Origin: Mesonia sediminis
GTDB lineage: Bacteria > Bacteroidota > Bacteroidia > Flavobacteriales > Flavobacteriaceae
DNA length: 64,000 nucleotides
Direction: 5' to 3'
Assembly (NCBI RefSeq): GCF_042684705.1
Contig: NZ_JBHULZ010000041.1
Coordinates: 620,001 to 684,000 of the forward strand
Numbering within the stretch: position 1 is the stretch's first letter; the number at the start of each line of letters is the position of its first letter. Shown piece after piece: positions 16,890-25,538 of this stretch. The notes under the pieces are model-generated. The model worked only from the letters and a program-made list of their open reading frames with translations, ran no database searches and was not told where the DNA came from. A program made the translations under genes and the position numbers.

Positions 16890-17085
16890 TGTTTCTGCCA
16901 AAATAAATTTAAAGTTTTTTAAAAATTTATTTTTGACAACCGCTTAGCTTATTTAAGAAGGCAAAGATAAAAAGTCTTTCTTTATCTCACAACCCCTAAA
17001 CTAAACTATTTCGCTTTTTAATGAACTTACAATGACTTGCGCCGTTTGCGGGTGCAAATGTAGAACCTTTATTCCATTGCGCAAA
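16890..17085 (-). promoter_or_regulatory. Tandem stable-RNA-type promoters pointing into the gap (probable rRNA operon leader)
   Basis: Read on the minus strand, three Bacteroidota promoters lie in series. P1 has TTTG at 17085-17082, 19 bp, then TACATTTG at 17062-17055, followed by CACCCGC. P2 has TTG at 16992-16990, 20 bp, then TATCTTTG at 16969-16962. P3 has TTTTG at 16903-16899, with its expected -7 element inside the N gap. The TTTGCACCCGC start region is shared with the tRNA-Lys promoter at 48569. Several strong promoters and a long AT-rich leader are typical upstream of 16S rRNA. The rRNA itself is not visible. Confidence 0.65.
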
Positions 17086-17428
17086 CTTTTTATGGGCTTT
17101 TTTTTGATTTATTTTTTAATGAAATACTAATGGCTTGCTAACAAGTGATTTAACCGCCTGAAGTTTTTTAAAAGTTTTTTTCCAGGCTTACTAAAATGGA
17201 AGTTTACTTGCTTATACTCTTATTCTATAGGCTTATTCTTATTGCAAAAATTCAGGATCGGAAAAGGATCAACCCGCTTCCCTCCTATATATGTTAGTAC
17301 AATTAATAATAGGTAACGAGAATAATTCCGCGAAAGCGAAGGGATAAGAATTCAAGACATCTCTGCAACAAATATTAATTATATGATAAAATGAAAAAAC
17401 GCGCTATCTAATTTTTTACCTTTATGCA
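17086..17428. other. Gene-free interval
   Basis: This is AT-rich intergenic sequence between the stable-RNA-type promoters and the DoxX-like gene. It would hold upstream elements for both. I see no conserved reading frame or clear repeat in it. Confidence 0.5.
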
Positions 17429-17791
17429 ATGGATTATTATTCTTGGCACCTCTATTTAATGTGTGCAATGTATATTTTTGCTGGGGTAATGCATTTTGTA
17501 AAACCCAAAGCGTATGTGCGCATAATGCCCAGTATTTTTAAAAATAAAAAACGCTGGGTGTTACTAAGTGGTGCTGCTGAAATTTTATTAGGGGTTACCC
17601 TACTTTATGAACCATTTAAAGATTATGCGATTTATGGTATTATAGCGATGCTAATTGTTTTCCTGTGGGTACATTTTTATATGCTTAGTTCAAAAAAAGC
17701 CGGACTTGGGATTCCTAAATGGATTTTAATTTTACGTATTCCACTACAGGGAATACTTATTTGGTGGGCTTTCTTTTATTTACAATTTTAA
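17429..17791 (+). CDS. DoxX family membrane protein
   Basis: The 120-residue protein has four hydrophobic helices. The opening MYIFAGVMHFVKPKAYVRIMP and the WVLLSGAAEILLGVTLL segment are typical of DoxX/MauE-like small membrane proteins. The family is linked to respiratory or redox functions in a few organisms, but most members, including this type, have no proven role. It is followed after 2 bp by the AlkB-like gene, so the two are likely co-transcribed. Confidence 0.83.
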   Translation: MDYYSWHLYLMCAMYIFAGVMHFVKPKAYVRIMPSIFKNKKRWVLLSGAAEILLGVTLLYEPFKDYAIYGIIAMLIVFLWVHFYMLSSKKAGLGIPKWILILRIPLQGILIWWAFFYLQF

Positions 17792-17793
17792 TT

Positions 17794-18390
17794 ATGCCAG
17801 CTATCGATTTACCAGATGCCGATTTATATTTTGATCCGCTTTATTTACCAGTTTCTGAGGCTGACCTCTTATTTGAACATCTGTTACATCAAACAGATTG
17901 GCAAGAAGATTGTATTAAAATATTTGGAAAAGAATACTTACAACCAAGACTTACTGCTTTATATGCAACCAACAAAAACCCGTATTCCTATTCTGGTCTC
18001 ACTTTACAGCCCGCACCTTTTCCTGAACCGATACTAAAAATAAAAAATAAGTTGCAAAACGATTTTGGTATACAATTTACCACTTGCTTATTAAACCTAT
18101 ACCGCAACGGTGAAGACAGCAACGGTTGGCACGCCGATAATGAAAGAGAATTGGGTAAACAACCTAAAATAGCATCGATAAGTCTTGGAGCCACCCGAAA
18201 ATTTAAATTAAAACATATCTACAATAAAAGTTTAAAACACGATATAATGCTACCGCACAGAAGTCTTTTATTGATGCAGGGAAACACGCAGCATTTCTGG
18301 AAACACCAAATCCCGAAAACTAAAAAGCTTGTTGGGCCAAGAATAAATTTAACCTTTAGAATAATTAAAAATGACAAACAAAAAATTTAG
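17794..18390 (+). CDS. AlkB-like 2-oxoglutarate/Fe(II) dioxygenase
   Basis: Oxidative demethylation of alkylated DNA (or RNA) bases is the family reaction. The iron site is complete: His113 and Asp115 in GWHADNE, and the distal His171 in FWKHQIPKT. The 2-oxoglutarate arginines lie in GPRINLTFR (Arg183 and Arg189). The protein is about 198 residues, the size of short AlkB homologues such as ALKBH2-like bacterial forms. I place the start at the ATG at 17794, 2 bp after the DoxX stop. An upstream in-frame ATG at 17719 would overlap DoxX by 73 bp and adds no homologous sequence. Confidence 0.9.
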   Translation: MPAIDLPDADLYFDPLYLPVSEADLLFEHLLHQTDWQEDCIKIFGKEYLQPRLTALYATNKNPYSYSGLTLQPAPFPEPILKIKNKLQNDFGIQFTTCLLNLYRNGEDSNGWHADNERELGKQPKIASISLGATRKFKLKHIYNKSLKHDIMLPHRSLLLMQGNTQHFWKHQIPKTKKLVGPRINLTFRIIKNDKQKI

Positions 18391-18652
18391 CTTACGAGAA
18401 ATTGATCGTATAATTGAAATGGCCTGGGAAGATCGCACTACTTTTGAGGCCATTGAATTCCAATTTGGAATTCCAGAAAAAGAAGTTATTAAACTTATGC
18501 AACACGAATTGAAACCTTCAAGTTTTAGATTATGGCGTGCACGGGTACAAGGAAGAAAAACAAAGCACCAAAATTTGAGAAATTTTGATGCTGGAACTTT
18601 TAAATGTAGCCGACAAAAAATAATAAGTGGCAACAAGATAAGTAAACGCTAA
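18371..18652 (+). CDS. TIGR03643/DUF2805 family protein
   Basis: The small basic 93-residue protein has the family's core: LREIDRIIEMAWEDRTTFEAIEFQFG, then GIPEKEVIKLMQHELKPSSFRLWRARVQGR, then a Lys/Arg-rich tail. The helix pattern resembles a helix-turn-helix, so nucleic-acid binding is plausible, but no function is established. It overlaps the 3' end of the AlkB-like gene by 20 bp in another frame, which argues for co-translation with that repair enzyme. Confidence 0.85.
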   Translation: MTNKKFSLREIDRIIEMAWEDRTTFEAIEFQFGIPEKEVIKLMQHELKPSSFRLWRARVQGRKTKHQNLRNFDAGTFKCSRQKIISGNKISKR

Positions 18653-19438
18653 TTAACCGTAAATTTCATTTAAAATTTTTGCCAAGCGTAAGCCACCTTT
18701 TTCTAATTGCGCTTTTAAAACAGGAAACCATTCATACATATAACTATAACGAAAATTATAGTTTTTAGATGCATCGGCATAAAGTTTAGTTGCTATTTTT
18801 TGAGATTCCAACGCCCATTCGGCCGGAGTTCCTTCTTGCAAGCTCATTATTTGATTTTTATTGAGAGAGGGTCTATGCTCTGCTAATTCGGTAAAACTCA
18901 TATCGTAACTCGCTATCATTTCAGAATCCCAAACACGGTGTAAATTACTGGGTTTTCCAAACCAAATAACATCAATGTCATTTCCGCCCCGATCTTCTGC
19001 CCTACCCACATGCATGGGTTGGTGTAAATCTCCTACCAAATGTATAAGCATTTTGAGATGGAACTCTTGTTCTTGCTCTGAATGCTTTGAATCTTTTAAA
19101 ACTTCAACACATTTTTCAATCGCCCAAACTATATTCTCTTCTTTTAGATTATTGATTTGAGCTATACTGGCACCTTCATCAATATTGATATAATGCCAAG
19201 CATTATACTTTCTAAAAGCTCTATCGCTTTTGATTTCATCAGAAAAAGTGGAGGCCACGGCCAAGCTCTCACCTTTTAAAATTTCTTGAACACGTTTTAG
19301 GGTATTCTTTTTAAGATATTGCTGAGCGATTTGCGCAGTTGAACGGTGACCGTTTTGCCCCCAATCACTAGGGGTATTTTTTGCTACTGCGGTTAGCGGC
19401 AGCAGGATTAAGCAAAAAGCCAAAATTAAATTCTTCAT
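18653..19438 (-). CDS. S1/P1-type zinc nuclease, secreted
   Basis: The 261-residue protein has a signal peptide (about residues 1-20) and the mature region begins near Trp26 in DWGQNGHR. In this family the N-terminal Trp is a zinc ligand. The clustered metal ligands follow: AWHYIN, then HLVGDLHQPMHVG with GND, then HRVWDSE. Such trinuclear-zinc enzymes cleave single-stranded DNA and RNA and 3'-nucleotides in the periplasm or outside, serving phosphate and nucleotide scavenging. It is transcribed convergently with the TIGR03643 gene, with the two stops adjacent. Confidence 0.93.
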   Translation of the reverse strand: MKNLILAFCLILLPLTAVAKNTPSDWGQNGHRSTAQIAQQYLKKNTLKRVQEILKGESLAVASTFSDEIKSDRAFRKYNAWHYINIDEGASIAQINNLKEENIVWAIEKCVEVLKDSKHSEQEQEFHLKMLIHLVGDLHQPMHVGRAEDRGGNDIDVIWFGKPSNLHRVWDSEMIASYDMSFTELAEHRPSLNKNQIMSLQEGTPAEWALESQKIATKLYADASKNYNFRYSYMYEWFPVLKAQLEKGGLRLAKILNEIYG

Positions 19439-19452
19439 ATTTATTTTTTATG

Positions 19453-19460
19453 CAAATATA
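19453..19460 (-). promoter_or_regulatory. Promoter -7 element of the S1/P1 nuclease gene
   Basis: TATATTTG on the minus strand is a full match to the Bacteroidota TAnnTTTG element, 14 bp upstream of the start codon. No good TTTG lies 17-21 bp further upstream. Confidence 0.45.
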
Positions 19461-19587
19461 TTGTTCCCAAAAAAGATTTAAATAAATTAGCTGATTTTTT
19501 TTATGTATTTAAATACACCCCTTGTGTATCCCGATTAATTATTGAAATCACTTTCCAGTTTTGTAAAAGTATTTATATTTACCAAAA

Positions 19588-20868
19588 TTGATTTTACCTA
19601 TGGAGAATACCCCGGTTTTTACCAATGATGCCATCGTTTTTGGTTTATTAATGGTTGTTTTAGCACTGGTCTTTTACACCAATGAATCAAAAAATTCATT
19701 TTGGCAAAAGTTTTATAAAGTCGTACCTGCTTTATTAATGTGCTACTTACTCCCTGCAATTTTAAATACATTAGGAATTATTAGTGCAGAAAATTCTCAG
19801 CTATATTTTGTAGCTAGTAGATACTTGTTACCAGCATCTTTAGTTTTAATGACGCTTAGTATTGACTTAAAAGCAATTTTTAATTTAGGTCCAAAAGCAT
19901 TGATAATGTTTTTTACTGGCACATTAGGTATTGTCATCGGTGGCCCCATAGCTATACTTCTAATATCTATGGTCTCCCCAGAAACTGTTGGAGGTGCGGG
20001 ACCCGATGCCGTTTGGCGCGGATTAGCAACTTTGGCCGGAAGTTGGATTGGTGGTGGAGCCAACCAAGCGGCAATGTTAGAAATTTTTAAGTTTAATCCC
20101 GAAAAATATGGGGGGATGGTTTTTGTTGATATTGTGGTGGCCAACATATGGATGGCTATTGTATTAATGGGGATTGCTAAAACAGACAAAATTGACAAAT
20201 GGCTTAAAGCCGATTCTAGTGCTATAACAGAACTTAAGCAAAAGGTTAGCTATTACACTGCAAGCATCTCCAGAACACCAAAACTGTCAGATTATATAAT
20301 TATGCTAGGCTTAGCCATGGGAGCAGTAGGTCTAGGACATTGGGGAGCCGATGGAATTTCTAATTTTCTCAAAGACAATTTCTCTGTTTTTAACGATAAA
20401 AGCTCTGCCTTATCCTCGTTTACTTCTACCTTCTTTTGGATGATAACCATAGCTACTTTTATCGGTATTATTTTGTCTTTCACTAAAGCCAAACAATATG
20501 AAGGTGCAGGAGCTAGTAAGATAGGAAGCATTTTTATTTATATTCTTGTGGCTACTATAGGAATGAAAATGGATTTACTGATGATTTTTGACAACCCTGG
20601 CTTAATTGCAATAGGTTTAGTATGGATGGCCATTCACGCAGGCTTATTAATTGGCGTTGCAAAAATAATAAGAGCCCCCTATTTCTTTTTGGCTGTGGGT
20701 AGCCAAGCAAATGTAGGCGGGGCAGCCTCTGCTCCTGTTGTGGCTGCAGCCTTTCATCCATCACTGGCAACCGTTGGAGTTCTACTAGCAGTATTAGGTT
20801 ACGTAGTTGGTACTTGGGCAGCTTATTTATGTGCTGTGCTTATGGAAGTAGCCTCTAACTCTATTTAA
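19588..20868 (+). CDS. DUF819 family membrane protein (YjcL-like)
   Basis: The 426-residue protein has about ten membrane segments and several glycine-rich turns typical of DUF819: LAGSWIGGGANQAAM in the middle, and VGSQANVGGAASAPVVAAAF near the C-terminus. The paired GG-rich re-entrant-like motifs suggest a transporter of the bile-acid/arsenite-like fold, but no substrate is known for the family. The start codon is preceded by an in-frame TTG at 19588 (coding MILPM); the ATG at 19600 is an equally likely start. It lies 20 bp before a lipoprotein gene. Confidence 0.85.
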   Translation: MILPMENTPVFTNDAIVFGLLMVVLALVFYTNESKNSFWQKFYKVVPALLMCYLLPAILNTLGIISAENSQLYFVASRYLLPASLVLMTLSIDLKAIFNLGPKALIMFFTGTLGIVIGGPIAILLISMVSPETVGGAGPDAVWRGLATLAGSWIGGGANQAAMLEIFKFNPEKYGGMVFVDIVVANIWMAIVLMGIAKTDKIDKWLKADSSAITELKQKVSYYTASISRTPKLSDYIIMLGLAMGAVGLGHWGADGISNFLKDNFSVFNDKSSALSSFTSTFFWMITIATFIGIILSFTKAKQYEGAGASKIGSIFIYILVATIGMKMDLLMIFDNPGLIAIGLVWMAIHAGLLIGVAKIIRAPYFFLAVGSQANVGGAASAPVVAAAFHPSLATVGVLLAVLGYVVGTWAAYLCAVLMEVASNSI

Positions 20869-20888
20869 ATTATATTTTTTAACCTATC

Positions 20889-21611
20889 ATGAAAAAAACA
20901 ATTACCGCAGTTTTAATTAGCTTTCTTGTATTAGCTTGTCAAGACAAAGAATCCAATTTTACGCTTAATGGAAAGGTAGACGGTCTGAGAAAAGGAACCC
21001 TTTATTTACAAAGGGTAAAAGATTCATTTGTAATTGACCTAGACTCGATACACGTTCGAGGCGAAGAAAGCTTTAGTTTGAAAACCAACTTAAAAGAGCC
21101 AGAAATCTTATTTGTGTATTTGGATAAAGGAGTTGGTGAAAACAGCGATAATATTGTAGAAATTTTTGCTGAACCCGGTACGCTAAACTTTAAAACTGAT
21201 TTAAAAGAATTTTCGTACAATGCCAAAATCGAAGGGAGTACTAACCATAAGCTTTTGCAAGATTATTTTGCGGTTATAAAAAAGTTTAATGACGAAAGAC
21301 TAGATATTGTTGAGGCCAGCTTTAAAGCTTACCAAGATCAAGATGAAGAAGAGACGAAAGCCATCCAAAAAAAGTTCAACCAGCTTTTAAAGCGCAAGTA
21401 TCTCTACACTGTGAATTTTGCTATCAATAATAAGGACTACGAAGTTGCTCCTTATATTATGATTACAGAAGCATTTGATGCTAATGTAAAATATTTAGAT
21501 ACGGTTTATAATTCGTTGCCTAAACCAATTAAAAAATCTCGGTACGGTAAAACATTTAAAAATTTAATTAAAGAGCGTAAGAAGCTTAGTAAATTAGAAG
21601 AGAAGAAATAA
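20889..21611 (+). CDS. DUF4369-type lipoprotein
   Basis: The signal peptide ends in a lipobox (LISFLVLAC, Cys17), so the protein is a lipoprotein. Residues about 25-110 (FTLNGKVDGLRKGTLYLQRV and onwards) match the DUF4369 beta-sandwich that in Bacteroidota often precedes a thioredoxin domain. Here the 240-residue protein has no thioredoxin CxxC and instead ends in a Lys-rich helical region. The family is usually at the inner face of the outer membrane or the periplasm. Function unknown. It is probably read with the DUF819 gene upstream. Confidence 0.8.
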   Translation: MKKTITAVLISFLVLACQDKESNFTLNGKVDGLRKGTLYLQRVKDSFVIDLDSIHVRGEESFSLKTNLKEPEILFVYLDKGVGENSDNIVEIFAEPGTLNFKTDLKEFSYNAKIEGSTNHKLLQDYFAVIKKFNDERLDIVEASFKAYQDQDEEETKAIQKKFNQLLKRKYLYTVNFAINNKDYEVAPYIMITEAFDANVKYLDTVYNSLPKPIKKSRYGKTFKNLIKERKKLSKLEEKK

Positions 21612-21737
21612 CCTAAAATTTCTATTTTTTATAAAATCAATTTAGGTAGAACAAAATCTTCTTTTCGATTAAAAGTCTCCACAATTAAGAAAAGATTTAC
21701 TGCTTTTGAACGTTTAAAAAAGTACTACAAAAATCAT

Positions 21738-21772
21738 AAAAAAACGCGATCGTTACCGATCGCGTTTTTATT
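21738..21772. terminator. Bidirectional terminator
   Basis: AACGCGATCG and CGATCGCGTT form a perfect 10-bp stem with a 4-nt TTAC loop, flanked by A and T runs. It ends the lipoprotein transcript on the plus strand and dnaK on the minus strand. Confidence 0.9.
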
Positions 21773-21791
21773 TATTGTGATTTAATAAAGT

Positions 21792-23714
21792 TTATTTTAC
21801 CTCTTCAAAATCTACATCTTCAACATCGTCTTTAGAAGCGTCTCCTCCTGCTTCACCTTGCGCACCGGCGTTGCCTGCATTTTGGGCGCCAGCTCCGTTT
21901 TGCTGAGCTTCTGCCTGCGCTTTGTACATCTCTTCAGATACACTCTTCCAAGTTTCATTTAACTTGTCTAGCGCTGGAGTGATTGCTTCTAATTCTTTGG
22001 TTTCATAAGCTTTTTTAAGCTCTGCTAATGCATCTTCAACCGGCTTTTTCTTATCATCAGATAATTTGTCGCCAAACTCTTTCAATTGTTTTTCAGTTTG
22101 AAAGATCATCGCATCAGCTTCATTCAGCTTATCTACTTTTTCTTTTGCTTTTTTATCCGCTTCAGCGTTAGCCTCTGCTTCACTCTTCATTTTCTCAATT
22201 TCCTCCTCGGTTAATCCAGAAGATGCTTCGATTCGGATATCTTGTGATTTACCAGTAGCTTTATCTGTAGCGCTTACTTTAATAATACCATTGGCATCAA
22301 TATCAAAAGTCACTTCAATTTGTGGTGTACCGCGTTGTGCTGGTGGTATACCATCTAAATGGAACCTACCAATAGTTTTATTATCGGCAGCCATTGGTCG
22401 TTCTCCTTGTAGCACGTGAATTTCTACAGAAGGTTGATTATCTGCTGCGGTAGAAAATATTTGTGACTTCTTAGTAGGGATGGTAGTATTGGCTTCAATT
22501 AACTTGGTATTTACACCTCCCATAGTCTCAATACCCAATGAAAGTGGTGTTACATCTAGTAAAAGAACATCCTTTACATCTCCTGTTAATACCCCACCTT
22601 GAATGGCAGCTCCTAAAGACACTACCTCATCTGGGTTTACACCTTTACTTGGTTTCTTACCAAAGAAGTTTTCAACCGCTTCCTGTACAGCAGGAATTCG
22701 AGTAGAACCTCCTACTAAAATTACTTCGTCAATATCGCTTTTTGATAAACCAGCTGCTTTCATAGCCTTTTCACAAGGTGCTATAGTTCGCTTTACAAGG
22801 TCACTAATTAACTGCTCAAACTTAGAACGAGAAAGTTGTTTTACCAAGTGCTTAGGTCCACTAGCAGTAGCGGTAACATAAGGCAAATTAATTTCTGTAC
22901 TTGAAGAACTTGATAATTCAATTTTAGCTTTTTCTGCAGCTTCTTTAAGACGCTGTAAAGCCATAGGGTCTTTGCGTAAATCGATATCTTCTTCTTTTTG
23001 AAACTCATCGGCCAACCAATCTATTATCGTTTCATCTACGTCATCTCCACCTAAGTGTGTATCCCCATCGGTAGCTAAAACTTCAAATACACCGTCACCT
23101 AATTCTAAAATAGAAACATCATGCGTACCTCCACCAAAATCAAATACTACAATCTTTTGGTCTTGTCCTTTTTTATCTAAGCCATAAGCTAAAGCTGCAG
23201 CTGTAGGCTCATTAATAATTCTACGCACTTTTAAGCCAGCAATTTCACCTGCTTCTTTGGTAGCTTGTCTTTGCGAATCATTAAAATAAGCCGGAACGGT
23301 AATTACCGCCTCACTTACGTCTTGACCTAAATAATCCTCGGCAGTTTTCTTCATTTTTTGAAGAATCATAGCCGATAATTCTTGTGGGGTATACAAACGC
23401 CCATCGACATCTACACGCGGGGTGTCATTATCTCCCTTTACCACTTTATAAGCAACACGATCTGCTTCTCTATTTGATTCAGAATACTTGTTACCCATAA
23501 AACGCTTGATAGAAGCAATTGTTTTTTCTGGGTTAGTCACCGCCTGTCGCTTAGCCGGATCTCCTACTTTAATCTCACCATCTTCAACAAAAGCTATTAC
23601 AGACGGGGTAGTTCGCTTACCTTCAGCATTAGGAATTACTACAGGCTCATTCCCTTCCATCACAGAAACACACGAGTTAGTAGTACCTAAATCTATACCT
23701 ATTATCTTACTCAT
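21792..23714 (-). CDS. dnaK: Chaperone protein DnaK (Hsp70)
   Basis: The 640-residue ATP-dependent chaperone is complete. It starts with IIGIDLGTTNSCVSVMEG, has the VPAYFNDSQRQATK and FDFGGGTHDVSIL phosphate motifs (the usual DFGGGTFD has H in place of F), and LVGGSTRIP. The substrate-binding domain contains DVTPLSLGIETMGG. The C-terminus is a Gly/Ala-rich linker and an acidic DDVEDVDFEEVK tail. It works with DnaJ and GrpE, which are not nearby. A 13-bp palindrome lies about 80 bp upstream and could be a heat-shock control site. Confidence 0.98.
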   Translation of the reverse strand: MSKIIGIDLGTTNSCVSVMEGNEPVVIPNAEGKRTTPSVIAFVEDGEIKVGDPAKRQAVTNPEKTIASIKRFMGNKYSESNREADRVAYKVVKGDNDTPRVDVDGRLYTPQELSAMILQKMKKTAEDYLGQDVSEAVITVPAYFNDSQRQATKEAGEIAGLKVRRIINEPTAAALAYGLDKKGQDQKIVVFDFGGGTHDVSILELGDGVFEVLATDGDTHLGGDDVDETIIDWLADEFQKEEDIDLRKDPMALQRLKEAAEKAKIELSSSSSTEINLPYVTATASGPKHLVKQLSRSKFEQLISDLVKRTIAPCEKAMKAAGLSKSDIDEVILVGGSTRIPAVQEAVENFFGKKPSKGVNPDEVVSLGAAIQGGVLTGDVKDVLLLDVTPLSLGIETMGGVNTKLIEANTTIPTKKSQIFSTAADNQPSVEIHVLQGERPMAADNKTIGRFHLDGIPPAQRGTPQIEVTFDIDANGIIKVSATDKATGKSQDIRIEASSGLTEEEIEKMKSEAEANAEADKKAKEKVDKLNEADAMIFQTEKQLKEFGDKLSDDKKKPVEDALAELKKAYETKELEAITPALDKLNETWKSVSEEMYKAQAEAQQNGAGAQNAGNAGAQGEAGGDASKDDVEDVDFEEVK

Positions 23715-23789
23715 AATTTATATAATTTATTTTTTTTAAACTTTAAATTCGCTTAGCATTATTCAATCTTTGTGCCAGCAGATTAAATA

Positions 23790-23802
23790 TGACATCATGT
23801 CA
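23790..23802. promoter_or_regulatory. Palindrome upstream of dnaK
   Basis: TGACAT-C-ATGTCA is a perfect 6+1+6 palindrome 76 bp upstream of the dnaK start codon. It may be an operator for a stress regulator. No known heat-shock consensus is claimed. Confidence 0.35.
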
Positions 23803-23899
23803 CCTTTATACTTTTATTACTTGTCATTGTGCCTGTTGGGGGTTCTTTCTTTTTATAAAAAACAAAAAAAGAAAGCCGGGCTATACGCTTAAAGTCCGC

Positions 23900-23930
23900 A
23901 AAATCAAGCTTTAAAAAAGCTTGATTTTTT
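23900..23930. repeat. Hairpin in repetitive intergenic filler
   Basis: AAATCAAGCTTT and AAAGCTTGATTT pair with a 2-nt loop and are followed by T residues. The surrounding text (GGGCTATACGCTTAAAGTCC before, ACGGGCTAACGCTGCTATCC after) is the kind of dispersed filler common between flavobacterial genes. No gene ends here in the right direction, so it need not be a terminator. Confidence 0.5.
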
Positions 23931-24065
23931 ACGGGCTAACGCTGCTATCCCTAACCCGATAAAATACTCAAAGCATTTAAAATAGCAAACAAATAAGTAA
24001 GCAGACATGTGGAAAGATGAATTTTTTCTTTCATCTTTGTAGTTGCCATAATTTAATTGGAAGAA

Positions 24066-25499
24066 ATGAAAAAAGTTGAGTGCATCAGTGTTTTTGATAT
24101 GCTAAAAATAGGTGTAGGGCCATCTAGTTCCCACACCCTAGGCCCTTGGCGTGCTGCCCAGCGTTTTATAGATGAATTAAAAGAAGAAGAAATTTTTAAT
24201 CGAGTTACAAAAATCCATGTTGATTTATACGGCTCATTATCGCTGACCGGTATAGGTCACGCTACCGATATTGCGGTATTATTGGGCTTATTGGGCTATG
24301 ATCCCGTAAAAATGGATTTAGATTTGCTAGAGCCTAGTATAACTAAAATTAAAGAAAGCCATATACTTCATCTTAACCAAGAACGAGAACTCAATTTTGA
24401 CCCTGCCAAACAGGTGGTTTTTAATAAGAAATTTCTTGATTTTCATCCTAATGGTATGACCTTTATTGCTACAATAGATGATACAAGTCAATATAAAGCT
24501 ACGTTCTATTCTATTGGTGGTGGTTTTGTAGTTAAAGAAGAGCGAGAAAATGCTAAGAAAAAGGTAGAGGTATTTAAACAATTCCCTTTTAGTATTGAAA
24601 AGGGAACTGAGCTATTGGCTTTTTGCAAGCAAGAGAATAAAAATATCGCTCAAATTGTATTAGAGAATGAAAAATCGCTAAGAAGCGAAAAAGAAATAGA
24701 CGAGGGCTTAAAAGCAATTTGGCATGTAATGCTCGAGTCTATGTATGTAGGTTGTCATACCCCTGGAATTTTACCAGGCGGTTTAAAAGTACAACGCCGA
24801 GCATTTGGAATTCACGAGAAGCTTATTGGCGATCAAGATTATTCCAATCCTCAAGACTGGCTGGAAGCCATACGTAAAACAGAGGTGAAATTCAGACAAA
24901 TTTTAAAATGGGTAAGTTGTTATGCCATTAGTGTTAACGAAGTAAATGCTAGTTTAGGCCGAGTAGTAACTGCCCCCACCAATGGTAGCGCTGGTACCGT
25001 ACCCGCGGTAATGATGTACTATATGACGATAGAAAATCATCAAGCTACTTTTGAACACCTTAAAGAGTTTATGCTGGTTGCTGGCGAGATAGGCAGCTTG
25101 TTTAAAAAGGGAGCAACCATATCGGCAGCTATGGGTGGGTGTCAAGCAGAAATCGGTGTTTCATCGGCCATGGCGGCTGGAGGTTTAGCGCATCTTCTTG
25201 GAGGAACGCCAGAACAAGTACTTGTGGCAAGTGAAATTGCTATGGAGCATCATTTAGGCTTAACCTGTGACCCTATTGCTGGTTTAGTTCAGGTGCCTTG
25301 TATAGAGCGTAACGCGATGGGCGCCATTAAAGCGATAAATGCCGCCGAAATAGCCTTAGAAACCGATGCTACCAAAGTAAAAGTACCACTAGATAGTGTT
25401 ATTGAAACAATGTGGGATACGGCAAAGGATATGAATTCAAAGTACAAAGAAACCTCAGAGGGAGGCCTAGCTGTTAGAGTAAACCTAAGTGACTGTTAA
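24066..25499 (+). CDS. sdaA: L-serine ammonia-lyase (single-chain, iron-sulfur type)
   Basis: It deaminates L-serine to pyruvate with a [4Fe-4S] cluster. The N-terminal beta domain begins SVFDMLKIGVGPSSSHTLGP; the alpha domain carries the cluster cysteines in CHTPGILPGG, GGCQAEIG and CDPIAGLVQVPCIERN. Its 477 residues match the fused single-polypeptide type. I chose the ATG at 24066; a TTG at 24057 in frame adds only three residues. The gene is monocistronic, ending at a strong terminator at 25501. Confidence 0.95.
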   Translation: MKKVECISVFDMLKIGVGPSSSHTLGPWRAAQRFIDELKEEEIFNRVTKIHVDLYGSLSLTGIGHATDIAVLLGLLGYDPVKMDLDLLEPSITKIKESHILHLNQERELNFDPAKQVVFNKKFLDFHPNGMTFIATIDDTSQYKATFYSIGGGFVVKEERENAKKKVEVFKQFPFSIEKGTELLAFCKQENKNIAQIVLENEKSLRSEKEIDEGLKAIWHVMLESMYVGCHTPGILPGGLKVQRRAFGIHEKLIGDQDYSNPQDWLEAIRKTEVKFRQILKWVSCYAISVNEVNASLGRVVTAPTNGSAGTVPAVMMYYMTIENHQATFEHLKEFMLVAGEIGSLFKKGATISAAMGGCQAEIGVSSAMAAGGLAHLLGGTPEQVLVASEIAMEHHLGLTCDPIAGLVQVPCIERNAMGAIKAINAAEIALETDATKVKVPLDSVIETMWDTAKDMNSKYKETSEGGLAVRVNLSDC

Positions 25500-25532
25500 A
25501 AAAAATCCCTATTTTGATAGGGATTTTTTTAT
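25499..25532. terminator. Bidirectional terminator
   Basis: AAAAATCCCTAT and ATAGGGATTTTT form a 12-bp stem around TTTG, just after the sdaA stop. On the other strand it serves the short gene ending at 25539. Confidence 0.9.
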
Positions 25533-25538
25533 TTTAAA

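Larger units (their letters stand above)
23715..24065. other. Gene-free interval between dnaK and the serine dehydratase
   Basis: This interval contains the dnaK upstream region with its palindrome, a run of repetitive filler with a strong hairpin, and the promoter region of the serine dehydratase (CATCTTTG at about 24032-24039). No conserved reading frame is visible. Confidence 0.5.

Noticed and set aside
17719..17793. Longer start for the AlkB-like protein
   Set aside because: It would overlap the DoxX-like gene and adds a stretch with no family similarity; the ATG at 17794 fits better.
19797..20198. 133-codon minus-strand frame inside the DUF819 gene
   Set aside because: Shadow frame; its residues show no domain, and the plus-strand gene is convincing.
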